From DAMCZI01 sp032095175 (lineage in GTDB: Bacteria; Bacillota; Clostridia; Clostridiales; Caloramatoraceae): 64,000 nucleotides of DNA. Within the stretch, counting starts at the first letter, position 1, and each line of letters starts with the position of its first letter. The notes under the pieces were generated by a model that saw only the letters and a list, made by a program, of their open reading frames with translations, searched no databases and had not been told where the DNA came from. Both the position numbers and the translations under genes were made by a program. Below are positions 19,210-29,014 of this stretch, one piece after another. Where the stretch lies: contig DAMCZI010000003.1 of NCBI GenBank assembly GCA_032095175.1, forward strand, positions 62,001 through 126,000. Direction: 5' to 3'.

Positions 19210-19722
19210 TCAACTAATTAATTTTATTTTTATAAGATAATTAATAAATTTTCTAAGGCAAATATTCCAGATGCTCGCATAAACAAGTGAAAATGAGAAA
19301 AAAATTAAAAAAGTTAAAGGAATTGATAACTGACTGGTGAAATCTACAAAGGCCGAAATACCTACTATATAAGTTAAAAATATCATCCCAAGAGATAATG
19401 CTATGCTTGATAATAATATAGAAATTATTATTCCCTTCCTATAAAGTAATGTTCCTATAACGATACCTAGCAGCCCGGTGGTAAAAAGCAGGATTAATGC
19501 CTCCTGCGTACTAACTATAACAAGAATTAATGCAGAAGAAAAAAATACAGTAAGACCAAGAGAAATATTAGAAACAGCAGCTATCGCAATAGGTAGAGTA
19601 CTTAATGGACTTAAGGCCAGCCCAATCGCGGGTAAAAACACAGGTGCTGATTGGAATAGTACAGTCATTGTTGTTAATATTCCTCCAGTACAAATAAACC
19701 TGCCTATATTCATTTTTTTCAA
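19210..19722 (-). CDS. Multi-pass membrane protein, unknown
   Basis: 170 residues, almost wholly hydrophobic, with about five membrane segments and a short basic C-terminus. AGGAGG-type sequence precedes the start. I do not recognise a family. The glycine/proline-rich first segment resembles small energy-coupling or biogenesis membrane proteins, but no diagnostic motif is visible. Confidence 0.55.
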   Translation of the reverse strand: MKKMNIGRFICTGGILTTMTVLFQSAPVFLPAIGLALSPLSTLPIAIAAVSNISLGLTVFFSSALILVIVSTQEALILLFTTGLLGIVIGTLLYRKGIIISILLSSIALSLGMIFLTYIVGISAFVDFTSQLSIPLTFLIFFSFSLVYASIWNICLRKFINYLIKIKLIS

Positions 19723-19969
19723 GCTAAATACCTCCTATCAGGTGATACTAATAATTTAGAATACTGATTGATGAATGCATATTTCTGTATAAGCATTGAA
19801 GGTATATCTTCTTAATATACCTCCATTAAACGCTTTCATTATTTATATCAAATCATTTTCAAAATTTAGGAGGGAACATGATTGCTCTCTCTTGTTTGTA
19901 TTATATTTCAATTCAATAAATCCTAAAAAAGAATTTATCTGGTATTAATTCAAATTTTATAGTTATGAA

Positions 19970-21418
19970 TCATGGAACAATTTCAAAAACAGTACCTTGG
20001 TTAAAATCAGTCACATTCATAGAACCATAAGCCCCTAAATATAGCCTGGTTTGATTCAGATTCGTTCCCAAACTAGTATAATAAGCTGATTGAGATCCAA
20101 AATTATAATCGGTTTCAATAACACTAAAATCATTTAGTTTACAATCTGTTCTTGTCCTGGTATAAGCTAAAACCCCTCTAATTGGAGGTCGAGATCCTCC
20201 ATCCCGGGCGAAATCGGTAAACACAACACTTCCAGTTAAATCGGGAATTCCATTTCCCATATATGACTGGACTCCCGTAAGTGCAGTTGCTCCAAACTTA
20301 TCTGGTCGTGGATCTTTATGAAAATAACTAATTAGAGGCGGAATACGCTGCATTGAAATTTTTACTGCATCATTGTAATAAGCAATTGTTTTTTCATCCA
20401 AAGTTGGATTTGTAGAGCAGCCTCTTATAATTAAAGTAGGAAAATCACCTTCCCACCCTCGCCAGCCAAAGTTAATAAATCCTTCTTGGTCAGGTTCAGA
20501 ATTCATTAAAGAAGCTTGAATAAGCTGAGGAACCGGTATTGGTTTATAATGAATGAATGAAAAAATTGACTCTACCAGATCCTGTCCGACAATTCCTACA
20601 TATTTAATATACTGATTATGAAACCTTTGAAATGAAATGCCAGGTATATTGCGAGTCCCTTTTGCAATTACTGTAAGCGCTTCCTGAATAGGTGTGGGAA
20701 GTTCATTAAAACGTGTGACTATCAGTGGATTATTGATAAATGTATTCATAGACACATCAATTTCAATTATTTTACCGGCGATTTCCATATTGTTCTGGCT
20801 CAAATTAAATGGATCATAGCCCGATCCACCATCCCCCACTGTTAAAACAAGTTTTTCAGTTTCAGGTGAAAAGTTTAAGCTGTTGATACCATTATGATTA
20901 AAAAAAGGTCTTCTTATATTAAGTAATGTTCGTCGTTTTTGAGGTTGACCATTGGATTGTAAAATCCATTCTTCAACTGTATCAATATGATCATAGTTAA
21001 CTTCTCTATTTATCCACTTTTGGATTAAGGTTCTGGGGTCGCATGGGTTAGGCTTAAAAAATTCAGGAAGATCCTGTCTTGAAACTTCTGAACTAGGAAG
21101 AGCACCTGGACCTTGTGTTCCAGCTACTGAATAATGAAGATAAAACAGACCGTTATAAGAAAATTGGGGATGAAATGCTAGCCCTATCAATCCACGTTCG
21201 TCATATTTATTACCAGAAAAACCTAGTTTTATGATTCGGGAGCGAATATCTAAAAAGGTTTTTATAACTCCGTTTCCAATGTAAAAAATCTCTCCTACCT
21301 GGGTTGCAATAAATAATCTCTCCACTGAGTCACCCGGAAGTATAGCTGTTTTCAAAACAGTAGGTAAATTTATCTTACCAGCAATGGGCCGTAAACTAAC
21401 TTTAACTTTTTTTAGCAA
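19970..21418 (-). CDS. Glucose/sorbosone dehydrogenase-like beta-propeller protein
   Basis: 482 residues with RGLIGLAFHPQF near residue 75, FNHNGINSLNFSP and VGDGGSGYDP in the middle, and FGWRGWEGDFP near residue 315. These are hallmarks of the PQQ-dependent sugar dehydrogenase (GSDH/HHIP-like) six-bladed propeller. No signal peptide is visible, unlike most family members, so the protein may be cytoplasmic or spore/envelope-associated. The N-terminal IAGKINLPTVLKTAILPG fits blade 1. Catalytic activity is uncertain. Confidence 0.72.
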   Translation of the reverse strand: MLKKVKVSLRPIAGKINLPTVLKTAILPGDSVERLFIATQVGEIFYIGNGVIKTFLDIRSRIIKLGFSGNKYDERGLIGLAFHPQFSYNGLFYLHYSVAGTQGPGALPSSEVSRQDLPEFFKPNPCDPRTLIQKWINREVNYDHIDTVEEWILQSNGQPQKRRTLLNIRRPFFNHNGINSLNFSPETEKLVLTVGDGGSGYDPFNLSQNNMEIAGKIIEIDVSMNTFINNPLIVTRFNELPTPIQEALTVIAKGTRNIPGISFQRFHNQYIKYVGIVGQDLVESIFSFIHYKPIPVPQLIQASLMNSEPDQEGFINFGWRGWEGDFPTLIIRGCSTNPTLDEKTIAYYNDAVKISMQRIPPLISYFHKDPRPDKFGATALTGVQSYMGNGIPDLTGSVVFTDFARDGGSRPPIRGVLAYTRTRTDCKLNDFSVIETDYNFGSQSAYYTSLGTNLNQTRLYLGAYGSMNVTDFNQGTVFEIVP

Positions 21419-21579
21419 CTAACTTTACACTCCTTCAATTCTTTTCTTTTATAAGAATATGATTAGAAATGTTCTCTTAGTACTAAATTGAGGCCGTGGA
21501 ATCTGATGATGAATTGCACCATTTCCCATTAGTAAGGAATAATATCCTAAATACAATTCAATATTTGACGATATAGCTA

Positions 21580-21682
21580 GGGCGTATCTGAAAATTTAAA
21601 ATTGCATTAAAATCAAGTGTTTGGTACAATAAGAAAAAACTTGGAGATTACTATAATGACACAATAGGTCTTTTCAGACACC
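21580..21682. mobile_element. Short terminal-inverted-repeat element (MITE-like)
   Basis: Left end GGGCGTATCTGAAAA (21580-21594) and right end TTTTCAGACACC (21671-21682) are inverted copies, as in IS5-related ends. Only ~75 bp lie between them, including ATGACACAATAG, possibly the start of a lost transposase gene. It is too short to move alone. Confidence 0.5.
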
Positions 21683-21765
21683 AATGACGAGATTATTGAC
21701 ATCTCATATTGCATATGATCTGCTGGAGCTTGAAAAACAGAGCGATATAATAGGAGGTTTAGTAA

Positions 21766-22467
21766 ATGGATGACATTCGGATTCCGAGCATTAAAATTTC
21801 TAACATTGATATGGAAAAATGCTATTTTAACCCAGGATGCGCATTAAGTATTTACAAACCTGAATCTGGACATAAAATACTGGATGTGCTTAATAAATAT
21901 TTTGGATCGGTGAAAATTCACAGCATATGCTGCCATCATGATCCACAGTTGCCTCATGGCTCTACTATAATTAATAACTGCGCAGGCTGTGACAGAAGAT
22001 TTCGTTCCTTATATAAAGGGATACAAACAATTTCTTTGTGGGAAGTATTAGACAGCATCGAAAATCTACCTTTGCCGGATCATACAGGGCTGACGGTTTC
22101 GGTGCAGGACTCTTGTTCATACCGACCCAAGCCGCAGGTTCATGCAGCGGTCAGAAGCATTTTAAGGAAAATGAATATGGAAATCATTGACTCCAAATTC
22201 AGTGGGACAAAATCAATCTGCTGTGGCGATAATTTTTATCCACAGCTGCCAATCAGAAAAGTCACAGAACTGCAGAAAAAGCGTGCCTCCCAGATGCCTT
22301 GTCAGGATGTTGTGGTTTATTGCGTTTCCTGCATTAAATCCATGGCTATCGGTGGGAAAACTCCACACTACATGGTGGATCTTGTTTTGAATGAAGAAAC
22401 CGAACTGCAGGAGACTAGAATTGATGTGTATCATGATGTGGTGAATCTATACATTAATACGCACTAA
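21766..22467 (+). CDS. CCG-domain (cysteine-rich) oxidoreductase-type protein
   Basis: 233 residues with two cysteine-rich CCG-like modules: CCHHDPQLPHG ... CAGC and DSCSYRP ... CCGDNFYP ... CVSC. This domain occurs in heterodisulfide reductase HdrB, glycolate oxidase GlcF and related electron-transfer proteins, where it binds an iron-sulfur cluster. No partner subunits lie nearby. TAGGAGG precedes the ATG. The specific reaction is unknown. Confidence 0.75.
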   Translation: MDDIRIPSIKISNIDMEKCYFNPGCALSIYKPESGHKILDVLNKYFGSVKIHSICCHHDPQLPHGSTIINNCAGCDRRFRSLYKGIQTISLWEVLDSIENLPLPDHTGLTVSVQDSCSYRPKPQVHAAVRSILRKMNMEIIDSKFSGTKSICCGDNFYPQLPIRKVTELQKKRASQMPCQDVVVYCVSCIKSMAIGGKTPHYMVDLVLNEETELQETRIDVYHDVVNLYINTH

Positions 22468-22503
22468 TTATAATTCGGATTATGAACATAATTTGTCGAT
22501 GCC

Positions 22504-22581
22504 GCAAAGACCCTACCAGGTTCAAACGGCATCTTTTTTGTATCCTCAAGGCACGTAGAGTCCATAATTCTGTTGCATTGA
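22504..22581 (+). repeat. Attachment-site-like repeat B
   Basis: The 42-bp arm (22504-22545) plus TCAAGGCACGTAGAG and a tail reading SRHVESIILLH then TGA. The tail carries CTGTTGCA exactly 26 bp after the CAC core, as in the rlmD copies at 1770 and 26545 and in repeat C. This suggests a junction between the right end of one element and the left end of the next; a recombinase start stub follows 119 bp later. Confidence 0.7.
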
Positions 22582-22614
22582 CAAAATAGTTAGCAAAAAT
22601 GCGTTAAAATTAGG

Positions 22615-22650
22615 GACATGAGGGCATTCGCTCTCACGTTCTTAATTTTA
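22615..22650 (+). terminator. Hairpin upstream of recombinase stub
   Basis: CATGAGGGCATTCG pairs with CTCTCACG-type sequence before a T-rich stretch. A similar GTGAGAGAATGCTTTCACG hairpin lies upstream of the recombinase at 26684, so it belongs to the element left end. Confidence 0.5.
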
Positions 22651-22699
22651 AGAAAATATATGAGTGACCCATTTTAAGTAGATACCGGAGAATTACTCT

Positions 22700-22771
22700 A
22701 TGAAAAAAATTACATCCATACCACCTAAATCCACAGAACACAAAAAATTAAAATTATACTTAAAATGGTGA
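22700..22771 (+). pseudogene. Serine recombinase N-terminal stub
   Basis: MKKITSIPPKSTEHKKLK followed by a stop. The first 18 codons match the start of the recombinase at 26684 (MKKIILIPPKPPENKKLR), up to just before the catalytic AAYC motif, and the rest is deleted. It shows that another element once sat beside repeat B. Confidence 0.7.
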
Positions 22772-22911
22772 AAAAAATCAATGTGCCGTCGATTGAACAA
22801 TAATAAGCTCAAAATAATGTCAATATTACGAATTAATGGTTGAATAAACGCGAAATTGTTGGTATACTAATTTTGCTTGGAAAAATTTAGATGAATAGGA
22901 GAGATATACAT

Positions 22912-24105
22912 ATGAAAAAAGTACAAGGCAAAAGAATTTCAATGATAGTAGTAAGCATGTTATTAATAACATCACTTATCCTATCCACGGGTATGACAAC
23001 CAATGTGATTCAGGCGGCTGTAAAGCCATCCATTGCTACAACAATGAAAATTGGTACAGGAAGTATTGTAGGAGACTATGATTTTTATCCTAAGAACGAT
23101 GGTAAATATGTTTTAAGTGTATCAAATGCAGTAAAGAACGTAACTTATAGCTTTATTTCAAGCGACACAAAAATACTTACGGTAAAAGCGAGTGGTTCAA
23201 AAGTATATCTAACCGGTGTAAAAGCTGGAACTGCAACTATTACATGTAACCAGAAATTAAATAGAAAAACCACTAAAGTTGGAACTTGCAAGGTTACAGT
23301 AGTGAACTCAACTGTTTATCAGGATTTCGCACCTGAATTGCCTTTGGGGACTGGTTTTACAGAGGTAATTGAATTTGCTAATCGAAATAACGATGCAACT
23401 TATACATTTATTTCCAATAGTAAAGACTTTTCAATGAAGGAAACTAAAAAGATATTTGAAGATATGTGTTTCATTTCGTATCCATATACTGCAAAAGCAG
23501 TTGGAACATACACCGTCACAGTTAATGAAACCTATAATAAAAGAACCAGAGCAGTAGGAAAGATTAAGTTTATCGTTAAAAAGGCGACAGTAACACCTGA
23601 AGAAACGATAGAGCAGGGATCAGATATTAATGCATATGACCTTATAAGCAAATATAGGACTGATGTGAACTATGTATTCGAATCTGAGAATTGTGATATA
23701 GTTCAAATATCTGTAGAACCTAACACAACTAATTTAGTTGGTAAAAAAGCAGGAACTACAAAAATAAATATATATGAAGATGCAAAAGCTCCTGATAAGA
23801 GTAAACTTATTGGAACTTGTACAATTACTGTAAAAGAGGTTGTATTAGAAAGCTTAGATTGCAACTTTGATGAAACAAATGCTTATGTGGGGGATGAACC
23901 AATTTCAGTTGAAGTTTCCAAGGAACCAGTACATGCTCCTGGGATAATAACTGTTACTTCCTCTAACCCAAAGGTAGCTACAGTTAGTAGCATCGATGAA
24001 GATGGCATCTTTGAAGTTACACCTGTAAGTTCAGGAACTACTACGATTACTATAACTTGTGGAACTATAACCAAAACTCAAACTTTTACTGTTTCTGAAA
24101 ACTAA
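22912..24105 (+). CDS. Secreted Ig-like (Big_2) repeat protein
   Basis: About 397 residues from ATG 22912 (AGGAGAG upstream); an ATG 21 bp earlier is less likely. There is an N-terminal signal peptide (basic start, hydrophobic core, cleavage near VIQAA). About four immunoglobulin-like BIG2 repeats follow, each ending in a pattern such as GVKAGTATITC, KKAGTTKIN or SSGTTTITITC. No LPxTG or surface-layer anchor is visible, so it is probably secreted or loosely attached. Such domains serve adhesion or matrix roles. Confidence 0.8.
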   Translation: MKKVQGKRISMIVVSMLLITSLILSTGMTTNVIQAAVKPSIATTMKIGTGSIVGDYDFYPKNDGKYVLSVSNAVKNVTYSFISSDTKILTVKASGSKVYLTGVKAGTATITCNQKLNRKTTKVGTCKVTVVNSTVYQDFAPELPLGTGFTEVIEFANRNNDATYTFISNSKDFSMKETKKIFEDMCFISYPYTAKAVGTYTVTVNETYNKRTRAVGKIKFIVKKATVTPEETIEQGSDINAYDLISKYRTDVNYVFESENCDIVQISVEPNTTNLVGKKAGTTKINIYEDAKAPDKSKLIGTCTITVKEVVLESLDCNFDETNAYVGDEPISVEVSKEPVHAPGIITVTSSNPKVATVSSIDEDGIFEVTPVSSGTTTITITCGTITKTQTFTVSEN

Positions 24106-24111
24106 GTTTTG

Positions 24112-24250
24112 CTCTTTCCACAATAAACTAGACACCTATAACTCGTTATTACTTTCTTTTTTGTAGAATATCTTAATATTTCTTTTTTTATGCTGCTTTT
24201 GATTTTTTCATTGCGTTATTATAATATTCCTCAGGTGTCAAATAGTTATA
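24112..24250 (-). mobile_element. IS3-family transposase C-terminal remnant
   Basis: The reverse strand reads NYLTPEEYYNNAMKKSKAA then a stop (about 24188-24247), the typical tail of IS3/IS150-type transposases. TGTCTAGTTTATTGTGGA lies downstream and resembles an IS3 terminus. Everything upstream is lost; the break point joins a truncated gene on the other strand. Confidence 0.6.
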
Positions 24251-24607
24251 ACAAACCGCGATGGTGGCGAAGCCATAAAGGAAATTCTTCTGACCATGGT
24301 GGACAGGTTTATTCATCATATAAAGTCCTACCGTTATATCAGTATGTTCGACTCTCTTTACTCAGATCAGTATCCGAAGGATAATCTGTCACAGGAATAT
24401 AACAAGGTGATACAGTCCATTATTGATGCCAATATGAGCGGGGAGAGGGTTAAGGAGCAATATGACGAAGCCTTAACCTATGTAAATGTCATTTTTGCTT
24501 ATCTGCAGAAGCTGGCTCACCGTAGGGAAATAATCGACAAAGGGGAAATTGATGTTATTGAGCGATTAAATATCCTAAGGAGGATGATTCACAAGCTGCT
24601 GAAATAA
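24250..24607 (+). pseudogene. 5'-truncated helical protein, unknown
   Basis: An open frame without its natural start reads NRDGGEAIKEILLTMVDRF and continues to 24607 (an internal ATG at 24296 would give 103 residues). It is strongly helical and charged (YNKVIQSIIDANMSGERVKEQYDEALTY would form long helices). The 5' part is missing at the IS3 junction. The family is not recognised. Confidence 0.4.
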
Positions 24608-24672
24608 ATGAAAGGCATAGGATGAATTCCATGTGAATTTTATTATTAATACTGGCGATTATTTTCGCTGTA

Positions 24673-25554
24673 ATGCTGCTGTTGTGCAGTACCGTATTCC
24701 TGCCGTTGTTCCTTGGCAGATGGATAAAAAGTCCGGTTACCAAAGAAAGTCGGGAATACTTCTTCAGCAGAGAAGGAGAACATATAATAAAGACTCATAT
24801 CATAGACGATGGGGAGAATAAGGAAAGCTATATTCTATATGCTCCTGTCGACTTGGAGGGAGCACTTCCGGTAATTATCTGGGGCAACGGAACAGCCGCC
24901 CTGCCGAAGAATTATGATGAGCTGCATCGGCATCTTGCTTCCTGGGGTTTTATTGTTATGAATACCTATAACAGTGAGACTGGAACCGGGAAGCCGCTAA
25001 AGGAGGCTCTTTGCTATCTGCTTGAGGAGAATGCGAAGCCTGACAGCATTTTCCACATGCATATTGATACGCAGCGGATAGGCTGTGCGGGACATTCCCA
25101 GGGTTCTACGGGTGTGATTAATCTGCATACGAATTTTACGGAAGGAAATTATATAAAAACCGTTGTTTCTATTGCACTTCCTGCTCTGCGATGGTGTGAT
25201 CCTGAGGATGTATATGTACCGGAAAGAATTAATGTTCCATTTTTGGTGTTAACTGGTACCCTTGATTTTATTATCTCGCCCTTCAGGAGTTGTCTTGCTG
25301 CTATTAACAGATTAGAAACCGGTGTTGAGGGTTGGTTTCTGGAAGCCCGCTACTGTTCACATACAGAGATTCAGGAGGAAGGCGGTAAATATAAGGGCAT
25401 ATTGACAGCCTGGTTTCGGTACCAGCTGATGGATGACAATACAGCGGGAGAGATTTTTGAAGATCAGGGAGAGATATATAAGAATGCGGGCTGGAGAAGA
25501 GTATATCGACGTGGAGTCTGTGATAATATTAGGAATGACAGCGGACCATCATAA
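24673..25554 (+). CDS. Alpha/beta hydrolase (chlorophyllase/PET-hydrolase-like fold)
   Basis: 293 residues. The N-terminus is hydrophobic and the frame is open for 12 more codons upstream (24637-24672, hydrophobic), so a membrane anchor starting at a non-ATG codon is possible. The nucleophile elbow GHSQGS, an acidic residue in LTGTLDFI and His in YCSHTEI provide a plausible Ser-Asp-His triad. PVIIWGNGTA forms the oxyanion region. Substrate is unknown. It has higher GC than neighbours, suggesting different ancestry from the surrounding cassettes. Confidence 0.7.
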   Translation: MLLLCSTVFLPLFLGRWIKSPVTKESREYFFSREGEHIIKTHIIDDGENKESYILYAPVDLEGALPVIIWGNGTAALPKNYDELHRHLASWGFIVMNTYNSETGTGKPLKEALCYLLEENAKPDSIFHMHIDTQRIGCAGHSQGSTGVINLHTNFTEGNYIKTVVSIALPALRWCDPEDVYVPERINVPFLVLTGTLDFIISPFRSCLAAINRLETGVEGWFLEARYCSHTEIQEEGGKYKGILTAWFRYQLMDDNTAGEIFEDQGEIYKNAGWRRVYRRGVCDNIRNDSGPS

Positions 25555-26015
25555 GGAGATGTATCCGATAAACAATGAGATGAACTGCCCGGATCTGGGA
25601 TGGCATTGAGGTATTTGGCAAGAAATATAATAATCTCCATATGTATTGCACTATAGAGTTACAATCCCACATTAATGAAGTGATATTTTAGAGTGTTATC
25701 AACACACATAAGAAAATTTTAAACAGACATAATATAACTGGGAGGTAATCATAGCGTATTACAGCAATGGAAGCAGTTTATACCTTGCTGAATGTAGACC
25801 GCGGCGTGCCAGAGGTTTTTGCCTCATGCTACGATGTCCGTGTGCTTTTGATTCCACGTATAAAATGATGGACGGTAAAAAGCTAAAGGATCTTAAACTG
25901 CCATTCGGAGTAAAATTAGTTTTTATACGAGGTTTAAAAAAAGCCTCCGGAACGGTAATTGAAGATTTATTAAAGCGGTACAAATTAGTTTAGTAAGATA
26001 TGACCTTTGGGATCT
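25555..26015. other. Region with unrecognised coding remnants
   Basis: Fragments such as MMDGKKLKDLKLPFGVKLVFIRG (about 25865-25935) look like former coding sequence ending near 25993 but lack a start and show frame breaks upstream. No family was recognised. Confidence 0.3.
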
Positions 26016-26084
26016 ATGGGGACAGTTAACATTTTTCGATGTGTGTATCATATGCAAAAAATGTTAACTGTTCCCATGTTTTTT
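26016..26084. terminator. Long perfect-stem hairpin
   Basis: GGGGACAGTTAACATTTTT and AAAAAATGTTAACTGTTCCC form a ~20-bp stem around a 20-nt loop, followed by GTTTTTTTAG. It is a strong bidirectional terminator or the fold-back of a small mobile repeat. Confidence 0.65.
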
Positions 26085-26114
26085 TAGATGCCTGGCATCT
26101 ATGTGTATTATGTC

Positions 26115-26560
26115 CAAGAAAACCATGATAAAATGATAAAAAGACTACTTAGGAAAAGGAATCGTAAAAATAAAGGTAGAGAGGTTCATATTCCTTATTT
26201 AATTGAGGGAGAGACGGCTATAGTTAAAGAATGCAAAAAGAAATAAAATTACAAATGTTTATTTTTACAACGATGACGCTAGAGAATTTACTGTTAGATT
26301 ATCAAAGGAAAAGCAAAGCACGGATACTGTGTTTATAGACCCTCCCTGTAGCGGTAGTGATGAAAAGTTTTTGTCTTCTCTGATTTGTCTGGAACCAAAA
26401 CAGATAATCTATATATCATGTAATCCTGTTACACAGGAACGTGATCTTAGGCATTTAAAAAAACATGGCTATATAGTTAGTGAAATTCAACCTGTTGATA
26501 TGTTCCCGCAGACAGCACATGTGGAGGGCATAGTCCTGTTGCAAAGAGAAAAACACTGAG
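26115..26560 (+). pseudogene. rlmD copy with large internal deletion
   Basis: The start of the copy (GKGIVKIKG-like, then EVHIPYLIEGETAIV) is fused to the C-terminal part beginning near residue 346 (NVYFYNDDA...). About 300 residues are missing. The C-terminal part (26329-26560) keeps SGSDEKFLSS, ISCNPVTQERDL and VDMFPQTAHVE, though DPPRSG has become DPPCSG. The end carries CTGTTGCAAAGAG. It lies immediately upstream of a recombinase, exactly as the intact rlmD does. Confidence 0.88.
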
Positions 26561-26683
26561 ATTTAAAGGTTTTGCAGGATTGCGGATATAGATATGTTTT
26601 GATGTGAGAGAATGCTTTCACGTCTTTTCTTTTTGATAGAATATAAATGGGCTTATCCATTTTGCATAGATGTCGGAGAAACT

Positions 26684-27930
26684 ATGAAAAAGATCATACT
26701 CATACCACCTAAACCTCCAGAAAACAAAAAGTTGAGGGTTGCAGCATATTGTTGGGTCAGCACATTAGGTTCCTCCCAACGGCGCAGCCTTGATTGGCAA
26801 ATCAAGTCATATACAAAAATGATATCAGATAATCCTGATTTGATTTTCGCGGGTGTGTTTTTTGATGCTGGAAAAAGTGGATTTCGGAGAAACGGTAGAA
26901 CCGGACTGGATACTATGCTTAGGAAAGCAGTAAAGGGCAAGATTGATTACATCATTACGAAATTTATCAGTAGAGTATCAAGAGATACTCTGGAAATTTT
27001 AAAAATAATAAGATATTTGAGAGAAAGGAGCATTAATTTGCATTTTGAAAATGAAAATTTAAATTCTATCAGACTAAACATGGAATTTGAAATTACACTT
27101 AGGAGTATGCTTGCACAGGACGAAAGCAGAAATACCAGCGAAAACATTCAGCGGGGTTTTCAACGCAAATTTGAAAGAGGTGATATCCTCACGAAGTATA
27201 AGAATTTTATGGGGTATACCTGTGTTGATGGTGAAATCGTAATTGTTCCCGAACAGGCTGAAGTAGTCAGAATGATATTTGAATTGTTTTTACAGGGTCT
27301 TACCTTTGGTCAAATAAAAGTTTATCTTGAATCTTCGGAGATTAAGACCACAACTAGTAATGATCATTGGGATACAACGACAATTCAGAAAATGCTTAAG
27401 AACGAGAAATATAAAGGTGATACTATGCTGCAAAAATCCTATACAGAAAATTTTATGACAGGTAAAAAAGTTAAAAATGTTGGACAGCGAGATCGGTACT
27501 ATATAAGCAATAGCCATCCTGCAATTGTTTCTGACGAGGTATTTGATAAAGCCCAGGAAGAAATGGCTAGACGGGCAAGGTTAGTTCATAAAGAAGATGG
27601 GACAATGGGATCTAACACAAGCAAATATAATGGTATCTTTTGGGGAATTTTCTTGTGTGCGGTGCATGCGGAGCCTCTTATCGGAGAAGAACGGAAAGAG
27701 GCAAGGTGGTTTGGAGATGTGCAACACGGATTGAAAAAGGAAAAGAGACATGCCTACACTCCCCTACTCTGGATGAAGCATGGATCGAAAAAGTACTTAG
27801 CAAAACGGTATGTGAAAATGGATATTATGATGAAAGTGTAATAAGGAATAAAGTTGGTAGAATTCAGATCCTTAATTCGTATAACGTAATTTGTTATAAA
27901 AATGAAGAGCAGGTGAAGATACCTTTCTAA
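26684..27930 (+). pseudogene. Serine recombinase, second copy, frameshifted
   Basis: Reading from ATG 26684, MKKIILIPPKPPENKKLRVAAYC leads to an active-site segment written CWVST instead of the usual CRVST, so a conserved arginine next to the catalytic serine is lost. FISRVSRDTLEIL and EESRN-like segments follow. The frame shifts near 27635, after which GNFLVCGACGASYRRR...RCATRIEKGKETC (zinc ribbon) is in the other frame up to 27930. It is about 60-65 percent similar to the recombinase at 1876. Both lesions suggest it is inactive. Confidence 0.85.
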
Positions 27931-28200
27931 GAAAAAATATAACGCTTGTTACCAGTATAACTTTATGAATATGGAGGAAGATGAGTTGTATAGATACTTT
28001 GGTAGCAGCTAAATAGCTACTATTTAGTGAAACAGTAGTCCATTATTATTTGATATTGAGCATTACAAACATTTTGCACAAAGAGAGCCATAGAAACATA
28101 AATTTACAAAAAAAAGTGGTGCTAAAGCCTTTTTTGTTGAATTTTAAAAATACTTGATGTAAAATATTGTTATTAATTATACAAGGAAGGAGAAATCAAC
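27931..28200. promoter_or_regulatory. Upstream region of the 28.2-kb module
   Basis: CTTGATGTAAAATATTGTTATTAATTAT before 28180 resembles a promoter, and AGGAAGGAG lies 8-10 bp before the ATG at 28201. The rest has no supported gene. Confidence 0.4.
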
Positions 28201-29009
28201 ATGGCTAAAGGAAGTAGTGGTAATTTACCGGCTAATACTACAGTAGAGAATTTGTTGAAATTAATCGGTGTATTGATAAAAAATAACAAAAATGACGAAT
28301 CAATTAAGGCTCTTTTTGGGATGGGCGACTCTGCTTACAGTAATACAAAATCTGCTCTTAAAGCATATGGCATAATTGAAAATGATAGCCTTGACTTTAC
28401 ACCATTTGGGCGTGAAATTGCATATTCAGGTGAAGATAATAAAAAAGAAGAAATGATAAAAATAGTAAAAACTATGAACCTTATGAGTTAGTGCTTAGTA
28501 GCATAATAACTTCTCGAAGCGACATTAGAGTAACTGAAATAGATACGATAAAAAATCTTTGGGGTAAGGCGGATTTTGGTTCAGGAGATAGAAATAGAAA
28601 TGAAGGTGCAACCTTATTTATGAGTGCTATTGCTTATATTGGTTTGGGAAAATCTGTAATAGGTAGCGATAGTAATTCGACACGTATTGAATGGATAGAC
28701 GATATTAAGGATAAGATTAATAGTTTGAATCAAGAAAGTCCAATTGTTGAGCAAAAAAAGAATACAAGTCCACAAGGCAAAAATACCATTGAAGCAAGCA
28801 TTATTGATACTGTGCCAGTGGAAGAAAAACAAGAAGAAAATACACCTGATGTTATTATTGCTGATGAAAGAAATGTCAAACCAATTATGAAACCTATTAG
28901 TGCAGTTAGTTTGCCAAACATAACTATAAATGTTGATATGAGCGACTGGTCTGATGAAAAGATAAAGACTTTCTTCAAATATGCTTATGGTAAATTTGAG
29001 GAGGACTAA
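28201..29009 (+). pseudogene. Unknown cassette protein 1 (winged-helix-like start), frameshifted
   Basis: Two frames (28201-28491 and 28491-29009) form one ~269-residue protein if one C is restored near 28479 (...TMN|PYELVLSSI...). The N-terminal ~90 residues (VENLLKLIGVLI, YSNTKSALKAYGIIE, FTPFGREIAYS) look like a winged-helix domain similar in layout to DUF5343-type proteins. The middle is a low-complexity linker (EQKKNTSPQGKNTIE, PVEEKQEENTPD). The C-terminus (NITINVDMSDWSDEKIKTFFKYAYGKFEED) is a short conserved-looking tail. It is followed 5 bp later by the next gene. Function unknown; location between a recombinase and a TIR gene suggests defence. Confidence 0.55.
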
Positions 29010-29014
29010 AAATT

